Assembly: GCF_902459745.1 (NCBI RefSeq)
Contig: NZ_CABPSJ010000002.1
Coordinates: 1-64,000 of the forward strand
Length of the DNA stretch: 64,000 nt
From: Pandoraea communis
GTDB lineage: Bacteria; Pseudomonadota; Gammaproteobacteria; Burkholderiales; Burkholderiaceae
Direction: 5' to 3'
This document shows, in pieces, positions 51,822 through 61,712 of the stretch. How positions within the stretch are numbered: position 1 is the first letter of the stretch; every line of letters starts with the position of its first letter. The notes under the pieces are model-generated. The model was not told where the DNA came from. It searched no databases and was given only the letters and a program-made list of their open reading frames with translations. The translations under genes were made by a program, and so were the position numbers.

Positions 51822-53726
51822 ATGCCTGCTCCCAGTGCCAAGACGTCCCCGTCGAAGTCCGCCCAATCGCCGACCGCTTCGCGCGCACGGGGTGCGCCAA
51901 AGACAACCCGCCCGCCGACACGTCGTGCCAAACCGCACGGCCCGACGTCCGTCGCCGCGGCAAGTCCCGCAAAGCTAGAACCCCCGGCCCCGCCGGAAGC
52001 GGTATCTGCGCCCCCTCTGACATCGTTCACCGATCATCTGGACCGGGCGGCGATGGCCGCGACCGCTCGCTTCACGGGCAACGTGTCACCCGCCGCCGTG
52101 GCCCTCGCGTGGGCCGATTGGGCCATGCACGCTGCGACCGCCCCCGGCCATCGACTCAACGTCTTCAAGGCCTTTGCCGCCATCGACAAACCGGCTGCGA
52201 GTCAAGCGGCGAGCGCCGGCGGGCCACCCGACACGGACCGGCGTTTTCGCGATCCGCTGTGGGACAACCTGCCGTTCTCGTGGTGGCGGGAGCGTTTCCT
52301 GCGCACCCAGCATTTCGTCGACGAGATGACCGGAGAGATTCCCGGCGTCGATCCGCATCACCGGGATGTAGTGCGCTTCATGGCAAGACAGTGGCTCGAC
52401 GTCTTCTCGCCGAGCAACCTCTGGTACCTGAATCCTGAAGTGCTCTCTGCCGTGCGTGAGACACACGGCCAGAACCTCGTCAAAGGAGCGCAGCGTTGGT
52501 GGTCCGATCTGCAAGACATAGCGGCAGGCCACGCACCGGGGGCGGGACCGCAGGCATGCCAGGCGTTCCGCGTCGGCCACGAGATCGCCGCGACACCCGG
52601 CAAAGTTGTCTATCGCAACGAGTATTTCGAATTGCTGCAATACGCGCCGGCGCAGCCGCAAACATCGCGCGAACCCGTGCTGATCGTGCCGTCATGGCTA
52701 TTGAAGTACTACATCCTCGATCTGCAAGCCCAGCACTCCCTTGTGCGCTATCTGGTGGCGCAGGGTCATAGCGTCTTCATGGTCTCGTGGCATAACCCTG
52801 GACCGGAAGCCCGTAACCGGGGGCTGGAGGACTATCTCGATGACGGGCTACTCGCGGCGTTGCGAGAGGTGCGCCGCCTGACGGATAACGCACCGGTACA
52901 CGCCTGCGGCTATTGCCTTGGCGGCACGCTGCTCGCCATCGCGGCAGCAACGTTGGCGCGGGACAAGGGAAAGGGAGAAGGACACAACCCGCTGGCCAGC
53001 ATCACATTGCTCGCCGCGCAGACCGACTTCAGCGAACCGGGCGAACTGGGACTATTCATCGACGCGAGTCAGGTCGCGTATCTCGAAGCGATGATGTGGC
53101 GGCAGGGATATATCGGCGGCGAGCAACTCGCAGGCACGTTCCAGTTGCTCAATTCGCGCGACCTGATCTGGTCGCGGCTCATGAGCGACTATCTGCTTGG
53201 AAAGCCCGCGCAGACGACCGACTTTACGGTGTGGAACGCCGATACCACGCGTATTCCCGCAAGGCTGCATAGCCAGTGTCTGCGCGAGTTGTATTTGAAC
53301 AATGCACTGGCAACGGGAACGCTGAAGATCCGCGGGCAGCCGGTGGCGCTATCGGATATTCGTGCGCCGATGTTCGTCGTGGCGACCGAGCGCGACCACA
53401 TCTCGCCATGGCGCTCCGTCTACAAGATGCATCTGCTGAACCACGGCGACCTCACCTTCGCCCTCGTCTCGGGCGGGCATAACGTCGGCGTGGTTTGCGA
53501 GCCGGGACATCCGCACAGTCATCATCGGGTGGCGACGCGGGCCGCAGGTGCAGCCTATCGAGCCCCGGAGGATTGGTTTGCGGCGACGCCCGCCATGCAA
53601 AGCTCGTGGTGGCCTGCATGGCACGCCTGGCTTCTGGCACAGGGCAGCGGCAAATCCGTTGCCGCCCCCTGGCCACCCGCGCAAGCGCTAGGCGATGCGC
53701 CCGGTACTTACGTGCTCGAGCGATGA
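51822..53726 (+). CDS. phaC: Poly(3-hydroxyalkanoate) synthase, class I-like
   Basis: A 634-residue cytoplasmic polymerase that joins 3-hydroxyacyl-CoA into PHA granules. The catalytic triad is complete: Cys365 in the lipase-like box GYCLGG, Asp525 in ATERDHISPW and His553 in GGHNVGVV. NPEVLSAVRETHGQNLVKG and the conserved FMVSWHNP lie in their usual places. The first 70 residues are rich in Pro, Ala, Ser, Lys and Arg and unlike class I enzymes. GGAG lies six bases before the ATG. Its last 19 bp overlap the phasin gene convergently. No phaA is adjacent, so this may be a secondary synthase. Confidence 0.94.
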   Translation: MPAPSAKTSPSKSAQSPTASRARGAPKTTRPPTRRAKPHGPTSVAAASPAKLEPPAPPEAVSAPPLTSFTDHLDRAAMAATARFTGNVSPAAVALAWADWAMHAATAPGHRLNVFKAFAAIDKPAASQAASAGGPPDTDRRFRDPLWDNLPFSWWRERFLRTQHFVDEMTGEIPGVDPHHRDVVRFMARQWLDVFSPSNLWYLNPEVLSAVRETHGQNLVKGAQRWWSDLQDIAAGHAPGAGPQACQAFRVGHEIAATPGKVVYRNEYFELLQYAPAQPQTSREPVLIVPSWLLKYYILDLQAQHSLVRYLVAQGHSVFMVSWHNPGPEARNRGLEDYLDDGLLAALREVRRLTDNAPVHACGYCLGGTLLAIAAATLARDKGKGEGHNPLASITLLAAQTDFSEPGELGLFIDASQVAYLEAMMWRQGYIGGEQLAGTFQLLNSRDLIWSRLMSDYLLGKPAQTTDFTVWNADTTRIPARLHSQCLRELYLNNALATGTLKIRGQPVALSDIRAPMFVVATERDHISPWRSVYKMHLLNHGDLTFALVSGGHNVGVVCEPGHPHSHHRVATRAAGAAYRAPEDWFAATPAMQSSWWPAWHAWLLAQGSGKSVAAPWPPAQALGDAPGTYVLER

Positions 53727-54298
53727 GCGTGGGCGCCGCCGCGCTTGGCCGGCGCACGACCGTTGAGCGGTGACTGCTGTGACGCCGCCGCCTCGGTCGC
53801 CTGCGCGGCTTCCGTGGACATGCGACGCCAGGCATCCATCGTCCCTTGCGTGGCGTCGTTGAACGCCTGGAACCACTTCTGCATCGGCGCTTCGGCCGCC
53901 TTCGCGGCTTCACCTGCGGACGTACCCGCACCGATCAGGTCGGGCAACGTCATTGCGCCAGCCATGCCGTGCTGGAGTTCTTCGCCGGTCTTGCGGCAAT
54001 GCTCGGCCCACAGCAGTTGATTGTTCGCACACACGGCGAGCCACTCGCGCCAGAACTCGTTCTGTTGCGCGATCTGACCGTTAAGCAATTGCAGATGCGC
54101 GGTGAGTAGCGCATTGAAGTCTTTCGCGCCACCAAGCGACTTGGCCGCTTCCGAATGCGCCTTGAGCAATTCGGTGTCGCGCTCCGCCTGCAACTGATGC
54201 ATACGTTGCGCCGCTTCCAGAAAAATCCCATATGCGCCCAGCGCGCTCGCGGTACCGAGTTTGACCAACGTCAGTGCCGGATTCGTTTCCTTTAACAT
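53708..54298 (-). CDS. Phasin family protein
   Basis: A 196-residue helical protein, likely a PHA-granule coat protein. It is almost entirely amphipathic helix (EAAQRMHQLQAERDTELLKAHSEAAKSLGG, LLNGQIAQQNEFWREWLAVCANNQLLW), with a Pro/Ala/Arg-rich tail. The pattern fits polyhydroxyalkanoate granule-associated phasins, and its place between phaB and phaC supports this. AGGAG eight bases before the ATG. It follows phaB by 39 bp and is co-transcribed with it. Confidence 0.75.
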   Translation of the reverse strand: MLKETNPALTLVKLGTASALGAYGIFLEAAQRMHQLQAERDTELLKAHSEAAKSLGGAKDFNALLTAHLQLLNGQIAQQNEFWREWLAVCANNQLLWAEHCRKTGEELQHGMAGAMTLPDLIGAGTSAGEAAKAAEAPMQKWFQAFNDATQGTMDAWRRMSTEAAQATEAAASQQSPLNGRAPAKRGGAHAHRSST

Positions 54299-54337
54299 CG
54301 TGACTCTCCTAAGTAAGAGGTTAGCTGCAGCTGCGCG

Positions 54338-55081
54338 TCACTCCATATGCATGCCACCGTTGATGGCAAGATTGCTGCCGGTGATGAAACCGGCGTCGTC
54401 CGACACAAGAAAAGCGATAAATGCGGCCACTTCTTCCGGGCGCCCTAACCGACCGATCGGAATCTGCGGAAGAATGCGCGATTCGAGCACGTCCTGGGGC
54501 ACCACAGTGACCATCTTCGTTGCGAGGTATCCCGGCGAAATCGTGTTGACGGTGACGCCCGACTTGGCAACTTCCAGCGCCAACGCCTTGGTGAAGCCGT
54601 GTATGCCCGCTTTCGCAGCGGCATAGTTCGCCTGACCGAAGGCGCCACGGCTGCCATTGACCGATGAAATGTTGATGATGCGACCCCAGCCGCGCGCGAC
54701 CATGCCGCCAAAGATCGGCCGGGTCATGTTGAACACGCTGTCCAGATCGGTGCGCAATACCGCTTGCCAATCCTCGGAAGTCATTTTGCGCATCGTGGCG
54801 TCGCGCGTGATTCCCGCATTGTTGATGAGAATATCCACCGGCCCAGTGTCGGATTCGATGGCTTTTGCACAAGCCTCGCAAGACGCGAAGTCGGCAACGT
54901 CGACGCGATATGCGGCAAAATCGCGGCCGGTGGCACGCATGCGCTCGACCCAGCCCTCGCAGTCGTGATTCCTGGGCGAACAGGTGACCGCGACGCGGTA
55001 CCCGGCATCCGCAAGGCGCACGCTGATTGCCTCGCCCAAACCGCCCATACCTCCTGTAACCAATGCTATCCGTGTTGTCAT
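54338..55081 (-). CDS. phaB: Acetoacetyl-CoA reductase
   Basis: A 247-residue short-chain dehydrogenase, NADPH-type. The cofactor loop is VTGGMGGLGEAIS, the structural NNAG is in ILINNAGITRDATM, and the catalytic Ser, Tyr and Lys lie in NISSVNGSRGAFGQANYAAAKAGIHGF. ITRDATMRKM and PGYLATKMV are typical of PhaB, which makes (R)-3-hydroxybutyryl-CoA for PHA. With the phasin and synthase next door the assignment is strong. A dyad lies just upstream of its start. Confidence 0.92.
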   Translation of the reverse strand: MTTRIALVTGGMGGLGEAISVRLADAGYRVAVTCSPRNHDCEGWVERMRATGRDFAAYRVDVADFASCEACAKAIESDTGPVDILINNAGITRDATMRKMTSEDWQAVLRTDLDSVFNMTRPIFGGMVARGWGRIINISSVNGSRGAFGQANYAAAKAGIHGFTKALALEVAKSGVTVNTISPGYLATKMVTVVPQDVLESRILPQIPIGRLGRPEEVAAFIAFLVSDDAGFITGSNLAINGGMHME

Positions 55082-55098
55082 GGCTTATCCGTCTCCGG

Positions 55099-55115
55099 TT
55101 AACGTCAATCGTTAA
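55099..55115. promoter_or_regulatory. TTAACG-N5-CGTTAA dyad upstream of phaB
   Basis: A perfect 6-bp inverted repeat lies 17 bp before the phaB ATG, in the leader or promoter. It does not resemble the TGC-rich PhaR sites of Cupriavidus. It may be an operator or an mRNA hairpin near the ribosome binding site. Confidence 0.5.
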
Positions 55116-55771
55116 ACTTCGGATACATCCAGCATAGCCGCGAACCTGCGACTTGCTGCTGCGTGAGCCCCCTTTGGCATGCCCATCACTTGACTTCGGT
55201 CAAGCTCTCGCGCCAATACCATACCGTCTGCACGAAATGCGCGCCGGCGGCGCCAGCTTACGATGCCGCTTGCGTCATGCAATGCCGGGGGTCTTCGCTG
55301 CGATGTCGCCAGTCGTTGCAACTGGCCCAAGTGCGACTCAATGCGCGCGACAACGTTCCTCGGAGATAACGATTTGTCCCGGACAACAACACTCCCCGAA
55401 CCCCCGGTGCCTCACCTTCGTCACATTGCCGATTGCCTGCAATGCCGAGAGGCCACGAGTGTACGTTCCATTGGGATCGTACTCCAAAATAATTCGACGG
55501 TTGGCCTTTCTCCGATCGCCAAAAACAATCTAATGACGCGCCCCTATCGATAGTCACAGGGGCATCGAAAAACCCCGCCATGCCCCGTTGCAGGGTGTCG
55601 GCAATCCATATATCATCGCCCGTAGATTTTTTCCGGATCGCGCCGTTTTGCCGGTCGTACAGCCCCGTGCCATTGCTCAGTGATGGCTCGTTTGTCTCCG
55701 CTTGCCCGGCGAACGTGTCGCGAACTCATTGTCCTGTCTCCCGGATGCCTCACTTTGAGAGCCACGAGCGC
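55116..55771. other. Long intergenic region between phaB and the RND operon
   Basis: About 650 bp without a convincing gene, lower in GC than the surroundings in its second half. A GCCCCT/AGGGGC inverted repeat (55540-55563) encloses CTATCGATAG. Open frames here lack protein-like composition. The promoter of the efflux operon must lie in it. Confidence 0.4.
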
Positions 55772-56974
55772 ATGATGCCCCTTCTGCCCGACACTGCACT
55801 ACGCCGCCGCCGGCTCGCGCTGGCCATCGCGACTACCGTCATCGCCGCTGCCTCCCTGGCTGCGTGCTCGCGCAAAGCCCCGCCGGAAGCCCCGCCGCGC
55901 CCGGTCGTGGCCGTCGCCGCCAAGCTCACGGCGCAGACACCCATTGCGTCGCTGCCCGCGCAGATCGAGGCACGCTATTCCACGCCGCTGTCGTTCCGCG
56001 TCGCGGGCAAAATCGTCGACCGGTCGGTGCGACTCGGCGATGCCGTCAAGGCCGGTCAGATCGTTGCACGCCTCGATCCGGCGGATCTCTCGAAGAACGC
56101 CGCGAGCGCCCGCGCACAACTCGACGCCGCACAGCATCAACTCGACTACGCGACGCAAACCGTCACGCGTGACCGCGCGCAGGCAAAGGAAAACCTGATC
56201 GCGCCGGCGCAGCTCGAGCAATCCGAGAACGCTTACGCGAGTGCGCTGGCACAGCGCAATCAGGCGAGTCAGCAAGCGGCATTGGCGGGCGATCAGTTGA
56301 GTTACGGCAATCTCAAGGCCGATCGCGATGGTGTCATCACCGCCGAGCAGGCCGATACCGGACAAAACGTGAGCGCCGGTCAAGCGGTGTATCAACTGGC
56401 GTGGACGGGCGACGTCGACGTGATTACCGATGTGCCCGAAGTCGCGCTTAGCGCGTTGCGCGTCGGCCAGACGGCAACCGTCTCGCTGTCCGCCGTGCCG
56501 GGCAAGACGTGGCAGGCACGCGTGCGTGAAGTCTCCCCTGCGGCCGATCCGATGAGCCGCACCTATCGCGCCAAGCTCTCGCTGCTTTCCCCCGGCCCCG
56601 ATGTCAAACTCGGCATGACGGCCAACGTCGCCTTCGCGCAACCTTTGGCCTCGCCAGCGACGGCCACCACCGGCGCCCCTGCTGCGGCGTCCGGTGCGGC
56701 GGCCTCGACGACCGTCGCCGACGCTCAGCCCATCACGCTGCCGTCGACCGCACTCTTCCACGATGGCAATCAACCCGCCGTGTGGGTCGTCAAGCAAGAC
56801 GACACGCTGGTCTTGCGCCGCGTGAAGGTCGCGCGTTACGGCGAGCGCACCGTGACCGTCGCAGGCGGCATTCAGCCCGGTGAGCGCATTGTCTGGCAAG
56901 GCGTTCACACGGTCACGGCCGGTGAAAAGGTCCGCGTGATCCCGCCACTGCACGCTGAGGACTTCGCGTCATGA
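55772..56974 (+). CDS. RND efflux periplasmic adaptor (MexA/AcrA family lipoprotein)
   Basis: A 400-residue membrane-fusion protein. A lipoprotein signal ends at SLAAC-S (about residue 30). It shows the beta-barrel and lipoyl parts (YSTPLSFRVAGKIVDRSVRLGDAVKAGQIVARLDPADL), an alpha hairpin (ARAQLDAAQHQLDYATQTVTRDRAQAKENLIAPAQLEQ), and the DGVITAEQADTGQNVSAGQAV lipoyl half. An Ala/Thr-rich insert near 295-320 is unusual. Start uncertain: ATG at 55772 or 55775 both precede the signal. The stop forms an ATGA overlap with the pump gene. Confidence 0.92.
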   Translation: MMPLLPDTALRRRRLALAIATTVIAAASLAACSRKAPPEAPPRPVVAVAAKLTAQTPIASLPAQIEARYSTPLSFRVAGKIVDRSVRLGDAVKAGQIVARLDPADLSKNAASARAQLDAAQHQLDYATQTVTRDRAQAKENLIAPAQLEQSENAYASALAQRNQASQQAALAGDQLSYGNLKADRDGVITAEQADTGQNVSAGQAVYQLAWTGDVDVITDVPEVALSALRVGQTATVSLSAVPGKTWQARVREVSPAADPMSRTYRAKLSLLSPGPDVKLGMTANVAFAQPLASPATATTGAPAAASGAAASTTVADAQPITLPSTALFHDGNQPAVWVVKQDDTLVLRRVKVARYGERTVTVAGGIQPGERIVWQGVHTVTAGEKVRVIPPLHAEDFAS

Positions 56975-59900
56975 GCACGCAGGACGGGAAGCCGCCCGTG
57001 CCCCAGAATTCCCCCGACGCCGAACCGCAGAACTTCCGCCACGAAGAGGGCAGCTTCAACCTCTCGGCCTGGGCGCTGCGCCATCGCTCGCTCGTGGTCT
57101 TCCTGATCGCGATGGCGACGATTTTCGGCATTCTCGCCTACTCGCGTCTCGCCCAATCGGAAGACCCGCCTTTCACGTTCCGCGTGATGGTGATCCGCAC
57201 GTTCTGGCCGGGGGCGAGCGCCAAACAAGTGCAGGAACAGGTAACCGACCGGATCGCGCGCAAGCTCCAGGAGATGCCGGCTATCGACTTCCAGCGCAGC
57301 TATTCGCGCCCTGGTGAGTCGCTGCTGTTCTTCGCGATGAAGGATTCGGCACCGGCGAGCGAAGTGCCCGAGGAGTGGTACCAGGTACGCAAGAAAGTCG
57401 GCGATATCGCGTACACGTTGCCGCAAGGTGTACAAGGACCGTTTTTCAACGACGAGTTCGGCGACGTCTACACGCACATCTTCACGCTGCAAGGCGACGG
57501 CTTCGGCCCCGCCCAGTTGCGCGACTACGCCGACGCCCTGCGCACCGTGCTTCTGCGGGTGCCGGGCGTGGCGAAGGTCGACTACTTCGGCGATCAGGAC
57601 CAGCGCATCTACGTCGAGATCAACAACACGCAGTTGACACGTCTCGGCATTTCGCCAAGCCAGATCGCACAGGCGGTGGACAGCCAGAACGCGGTCTCCC
57701 CGGCGGGCACCATCGACACGCCCAACGACCGTCTAGTCGTGCGACCTGGCGGCCAGTTCCGCAATGTCGACGAACTCGCCGACACGCTCATTCGCGTGAA
57801 CAACCGCACCTTCCGCCTGGGCGACATTGCCACGATCAAACGTGGCTATGTCGACCCGCCCGTGTCTGAGATGCGTTTCGGCGGCAAGCCCGTCCTCGGC
57901 ATCGGCATCACCATGCAGAAGGGGCATGACGTCGTTCACCTCGGGAAGGCACTGGCCGGCACGATGGGCGATCTGCGTGCCCAGTTGCCCGCCGGTCTCA
58001 CGCTAACCGAAGTCGCGAGCATGTCGCAGTCCGTCTCGCATTCGGTCGACGACTTCCTGGAAGCCGTGGCCGAAGCGGTGGCCATTGTGCTGGTCGTGAG
58101 TCTCGTCTCGCTGGGATTTCGCACCGGCATGGTCGTGGCGATTTCGATTCCGGTCGTACTCGCCGTCACCTCGCTGTTCATGTTCATCTTCGACATCGGT
58201 TTGCACAAGGTGTCGCTCGGCACGCTGATCCTGGCGCTCGGCTTGCTGGTGGACGATGCGATCATCGCCGTCGAAATGATGGCGGTAAAGCTGGCGCAGG
58301 GCTGGAATCGCAAACGCGCTGCCGCCTTTGCCTACACCAGCACGGCGTTCCCGATGCTCACGGGCACCCTGGTGACCGTCTCGGGCTTCCTGCCCATCGC
58401 CCTCGCGAAGTCGAGCACGGGCGAATACACGCGCTCGATCTTCGAAGTGTCGGCCATTGCCCTGCTCGCGTCGTGGCTGGCCGCCGTCGTGCTCATTCCG
58501 TTGCTCGGCTACAAGCTGTTGCCCGAGCGCCCGCGTGAGGCGCATCATGGCGACGACCACGAACACGAGGTCTACGACACGAAGTTCTACAACCGCCTGC
58601 GCGGCTGGCTGACATGGTGTATCGAGCGCAAGATCGTCGTCCTCGTCATTACCGTGGTGCTGTTCCTGATTTCCATGGCCGGCTTCTCGCTCGTGCCCCA
58701 ACAGTTCTTCCCAAGCTCCGACCGGCCGGAACTGATGGTGGATCTTCGCTTGCAGGAAGGCGCCTCGTATCAGGCGACGCTTCGTGAGACGGAGCGTCTG
58801 GAAAAACTGCTTCAGGGCCGCAAGGAGATCGACCACACGGTGAGTTTCGTCGGCACAGGCGCCCCCCGCTTTTACCTGCCGCTCGACCAGCAATTGCCCA
58901 CACCGAACTTCGCGCAACTGGTCATCACCGCCAAGTCCGTGGAAGAACGCGAGGCGCTCGCGCAGTGGCTCGAGCCGACGTTGCGCGACGCCATGCCCGG
59001 CGTACGCACGCGTCTGTCGCGACTGGAAAATGGGCCGCCGGTCGGCTTTCCGGTGCAGTTCCGCGTGAGCGGCGACGACATCGGCACGGTGCGCAAGATT
59101 TCCGAGCAAGTCGCGGACGTCATGCGGGCGAACGGCGACACCGTGGACGTGCAATTCGACTGGGACGAGCCGTCGCAGCGCTCCGTACGCTTCGAGGTCG
59201 ATCAGCAGAAGGCCCGCGCGCTGGGCGTGAGTTCGACGGACATCTCGAACTTTATCGCCATGACGCTCACGGGCTACGACATCAGCCAATATCGTGAGCG
59301 CGACAAGCTGATCTCGATCACGTTGCGCGCGCCGAAAGCCGAACGCGTCGACCCCGCGAAGCTCGCCACGCTTGCTATGCCCACGCCGAACGGCCCGGTA
59401 CCGCTGGCCACACTTGGGTCCGTGGTCAACGATCTGGAATATGGCGTGATCTGGGAGCGCGACCGTCAACCGACCCTCACCGTGCGCTCGGACGTGCGTC
59501 CCGGCAAGCAAGGGATCGACGTGACCGAGGCCGTCTACAAGCAACTCGGTGACATTCGCCGCGCGCTGCCGGTGGGGTATCGCATCGAGATCGGCGGATC
59601 GGTCGAAGAGTCCGGCAAGGGACAATCATCGATCATGGCGCAAATGCCGATCATGATCATTGTGGTGCTCACGCTGCTGATGATCCAGCTCCAGAGCTTC
59701 GCGCGCACCATGCTCGTCGTGCTCACCGCGCCGCTCGGCATGATCGGCGTGGTGGCGACGCTGCTATTGTTCGGCAAGCCCTTCGGCTTCGTGGCAATGC
59801 TCGGCGTGATCGCCATGTTCGGGATCATCATGCGTAACTCGGTGATTCTGGTCGATCAGATCGAGCAGGACATCGCCGCCGGACACCCGCGCTTCGACGC

Positions 59901-60162
59901 GATCGTGAGCGCCACGGTGCGACGCTTCCGGCCGATCACGCTCACCGCTGCGGCGGCCGTGCTGGCCCTGATTCCCCTGCTGCGCAGCAACTTCTTCGGC
60001 CCGATGGCCACCGCGCTGATGGGAGGCATCACCAGCGCCACCATCCTGACCGTGTTTTTCCTGCCGGCGTTGTACGCTGCGGCGTTCCGCGTGCGCCACG
60101 ACGAACGTGAGCCGCATGCCGCCAACGCGCCCTCCGGCAGCTTGCAAGGAGACCGCTCATGA
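56971..60162 (+). CDS. RND efflux permease (HAE family)
   Basis: A 1063-residue inner-membrane pump with twelve helices and two large periplasmic loops. The proton-relay acidic pair is in LALGLLVDDAIIAVEMM; the second half has FGIIMRNSVILVDQIEQDIAAGH and ITLTAAAAVLALIPL. Length and motifs fit the AcrB/VexF-type multidrug class rather than the heavy-metal class. An acidic His-rich stretch (HHGDDHEHEVYD) lies in the cytoplasmic linker near residue 530. It is coupled by ATGA overlaps to the adaptor and the outer-membrane gene. Confidence 0.95.
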   Translation: MSTQDGKPPVPQNSPDAEPQNFRHEEGSFNLSAWALRHRSLVVFLIAMATIFGILAYSRLAQSEDPPFTFRVMVIRTFWPGASAKQVQEQVTDRIARKLQEMPAIDFQRSYSRPGESLLFFAMKDSAPASEVPEEWYQVRKKVGDIAYTLPQGVQGPFFNDEFGDVYTHIFTLQGDGFGPAQLRDYADALRTVLLRVPGVAKVDYFGDQDQRIYVEINNTQLTRLGISPSQIAQAVDSQNAVSPAGTIDTPNDRLVVRPGGQFRNVDELADTLIRVNNRTFRLGDIATIKRGYVDPPVSEMRFGGKPVLGIGITMQKGHDVVHLGKALAGTMGDLRAQLPAGLTLTEVASMSQSVSHSVDDFLEAVAEAVAIVLVVSLVSLGFRTGMVVAISIPVVLAVTSLFMFIFDIGLHKVSLGTLILALGLLVDDAIIAVEMMAVKLAQGWNRKRAAAFAYTSTAFPMLTGTLVTVSGFLPIALAKSSTGEYTRSIFEVSAIALLASWLAAVVLIPLLGYKLLPERPREAHHGDDHEHEVYDTKFYNRLRGWLTWCIERKIVVLVITVVLFLISMAGFSLVPQQFFPSSDRPELMVDLRLQEGASYQATLRETERLEKLLQGRKEIDHTVSFVGTGAPRFYLPLDQQLPTPNFAQLVITAKSVEEREALAQWLEPTLRDAMPGVRTRLSRLENGPPVGFPVQFRVSGDDIGTVRKISEQVADVMRANGDTVDVQFDWDEPSQRSVRFEVDQQKARALGVSSTDISNFIAMTLTGYDISQYRERDKLISITLRAPKAERVDPAKLATLAMPTPNGPVPLATLGSVVNDLEYGVIWERDRQPTLTVRSDVRPGKQGIDVTEAVYKQLGDIRRALPVGYRIEIGGSVEESGKGQSSIMAQMPIMIIVVLTLLMIQLQSFARTMLVVLTAPLGMIGVVATLLLFGKPFGFVAMLGVIAMFGIIMRNSVILVDQIEQDIAAGHPRFDAIVSATVRRFRPITLTAAAAVLALIPLLRSNFFGPMATALMGGITSATILTVFFLPALYAAAFRVRHDEREPHAANAPSGSLQGDRS

Positions 60163-61712
60163 CCCCGCGCCGCGCCCTGCGCTGGTGCGCGCCGCTCGCG
60201 CCGATCCTGCCGCTCTGGCTCGGCGCCTGCGCGTTCACCCCCGGCGACAAACCGCCGGCCATGCCCTCGCCCGCCCACTATGGGGCAAGCGCCGTGCCGG
60301 CGCGCACGGTCACGGCACAAGGCGCATCGCAGCAGTTCGACGCCAGTGCCCAGCCCGTGCGCGCGTGGTGGCACGCCTACCGCTCGGACAAACTCGATGC
60401 GTTGGTCGATGAAGGGCTGCGCAACAGCCCCAGTCTATCGGCAGCCGACCACGCGTTGCAGGCTGCCCGCGAGCAGTTGAAGGCACAGATCGGCTCGTCG
60501 CTCTTCCCGTCGGTCGATATCGGCGGCGAAGCCGCACGTGAGCGCAACCTAGGCATCCCGAATATCCGACCGCCCACCGCGCTGTACAACATGTTCGTGG
60601 GGCAAGTGCAGGCCCGCTACACGTTCGACTTCTTTGGCGCGTCGCGCTTTGCCAATGCGTCGCTGGCCGCTCAGGTCGATCAACAGGCGTTCCAGCTCGA
60701 ATCGGCACGGCAGGCGCTCGCTGCGAACATCGTCTCCGGCGCCATTGGGGCTTCGGTGCTCGGGGCGCAGGTCAAGGCGACCGGGCGGCTCGTCGAACTC
60801 GCACAGGCCGATGCCACCGATATGGCGCGACGTGAAACGCTCGGCGCCGTCTCGCGTGCCGACGCGCTGGCCTCCGCGCAGAACGCCGAATCGCTCGCCG
60901 CATCGCTGCCGGGTCTGCGCGCCCAGCATCAATCCACCCGTCACGCGTTGGCCGTGTTGCTCGGCCGCACCCCAGACCAGGCGCCCGAGGATCTGCCGTT
61001 GGGGGAATTGAAGGTGCCGGATCGGGTGCCGGTCGTCGTGCCATCGACGCTGCTGCAATCGCGTCCTGATATTCAAGCGGCCGAGATGGCGCTCAAGGCG
61101 GCATCGGCCGAAGTGGGGGTGGCGACGGCACAGATGTTCCCGAGCCTGTCGCTCAGCGCGTCTCTCGGCAAAGGCGGCTTCAACTGGGCCACGGTGATGT
61201 CCAACGCCGGGTCGATATGGAGTGTGGCGGCATCGGTCACGCAACCGATCTTCCATGGCGGCGCATTGCTGGCGCAGCGTCGTGCGGCGCAGGCCACGTA
61301 CGAGGCTGCCGTCGACCAGTACAAGCAGACGGTGCTCACTGCGTTCCGGAATGTCGCCGATACCCTGGCGTCGCTCGAAGCGGATAACACGTCGCTGCTG
61401 CATGCCGACAATTCGAGTGCGGCGGCCGAGCAAATCTATCGCGACACGGCGGCGCGCGTACGTCTGGGCGCCCTGCCCGTCTCGGCCGCGCGCGGGCGCG
61501 AGCAGCAGTACTGGAACGCCTATATGACGACAGTGCGTGCAACCGGTGCGCGTTTGTCGGATACTGCGCTCTTGTTTTACGCGATGGGGGTGCCGCCGGA
61601 ACCGGCGGCGGATGCCGCCAAACCCGCGTCGCCGGCGCCGGCGACACTGGCGCAGGCGTCCGAAGCGGCTGCGCCGGCGGTACGCCCCGCGCAGGATGCA
61701 GCCCGAAGATGA
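60159..61712 (+). CDS. Outer-membrane efflux channel (OprM/NodT family lipoprotein)
   Basis: A 517-residue TolC-like channel. A lipoprotein signal ends at LWLGAC-A (about residue 24). NSPSLSAADHALQAAREQLKAQIGSSLFPSVDIGGEA and LQSRPDIQAAEMALKAASAEVGVATAQMFPSLSLSASLG are the two repeated helical family blocks. The Ala/Pro-rich C-terminal tail of about 40 residues after YAMGVPPEP extends past the barrel. ATGA overlaps connect it to the pump before it and the TetR gene after it. Confidence 0.93.
   Translation: MTPRRALRWCAPLAPILPLWLGACAFTPGDKPPAMPSPAHYGASAVPARTVTAQGASQQFDASAQPVRAWWHAYRSDKLDALVDEGLRNSPSLSAADHALQAAREQLKAQIGSSLFPSVDIGGEAARERNLGIPNIRPPTALYNMFVGQVQARYTFDFFGASRFANASLAAQVDQQAFQLESARQALAANIVSGAIGASVLGAQVKATGRLVELAQADATDMARRETLGAVSRADALASAQNAESLAASLPGLRAQHQSTRHALAVLLGRTPDQAPEDLPLGELKVPDRVPVVVPSTLLQSRPDIQAAEMALKAASAEVGVATAQMFPSLSLSASLGKGGFNWATVMSNAGSIWSVAASVTQPIFHGGALLAQRRAAQATYEAAVDQYKQTVLTAFRNVADTLASLEADNTSLLHADNSSAAAEQIYRDTAARVRLGALPVSAARGREQQYWNAYMTTVRATGARLSDTALLFYAMGVPPEPAADAAKPASPAPATLAQASEAAAPAVRPAQDAARR

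Noticed and set aside
55544-55554. TATCGATAGTC, an 11-base match to IclR operator 2
   Set aside because: Only one half of the 17-bp palindrome is present, and the neighbouring genes have no link to the IclR unit; probably chance.
55258-55581. 107-residue minus-strand frame in the phaB-RND gap
   Set aside because: No ribosome binding site, no family, irregular composition; the region looks non-coding.
58003-59625. 540-residue minus-strand open frame
   Set aside because: Lies wholly antisense to the RND pump gene and has the composition of a mirrored frame.
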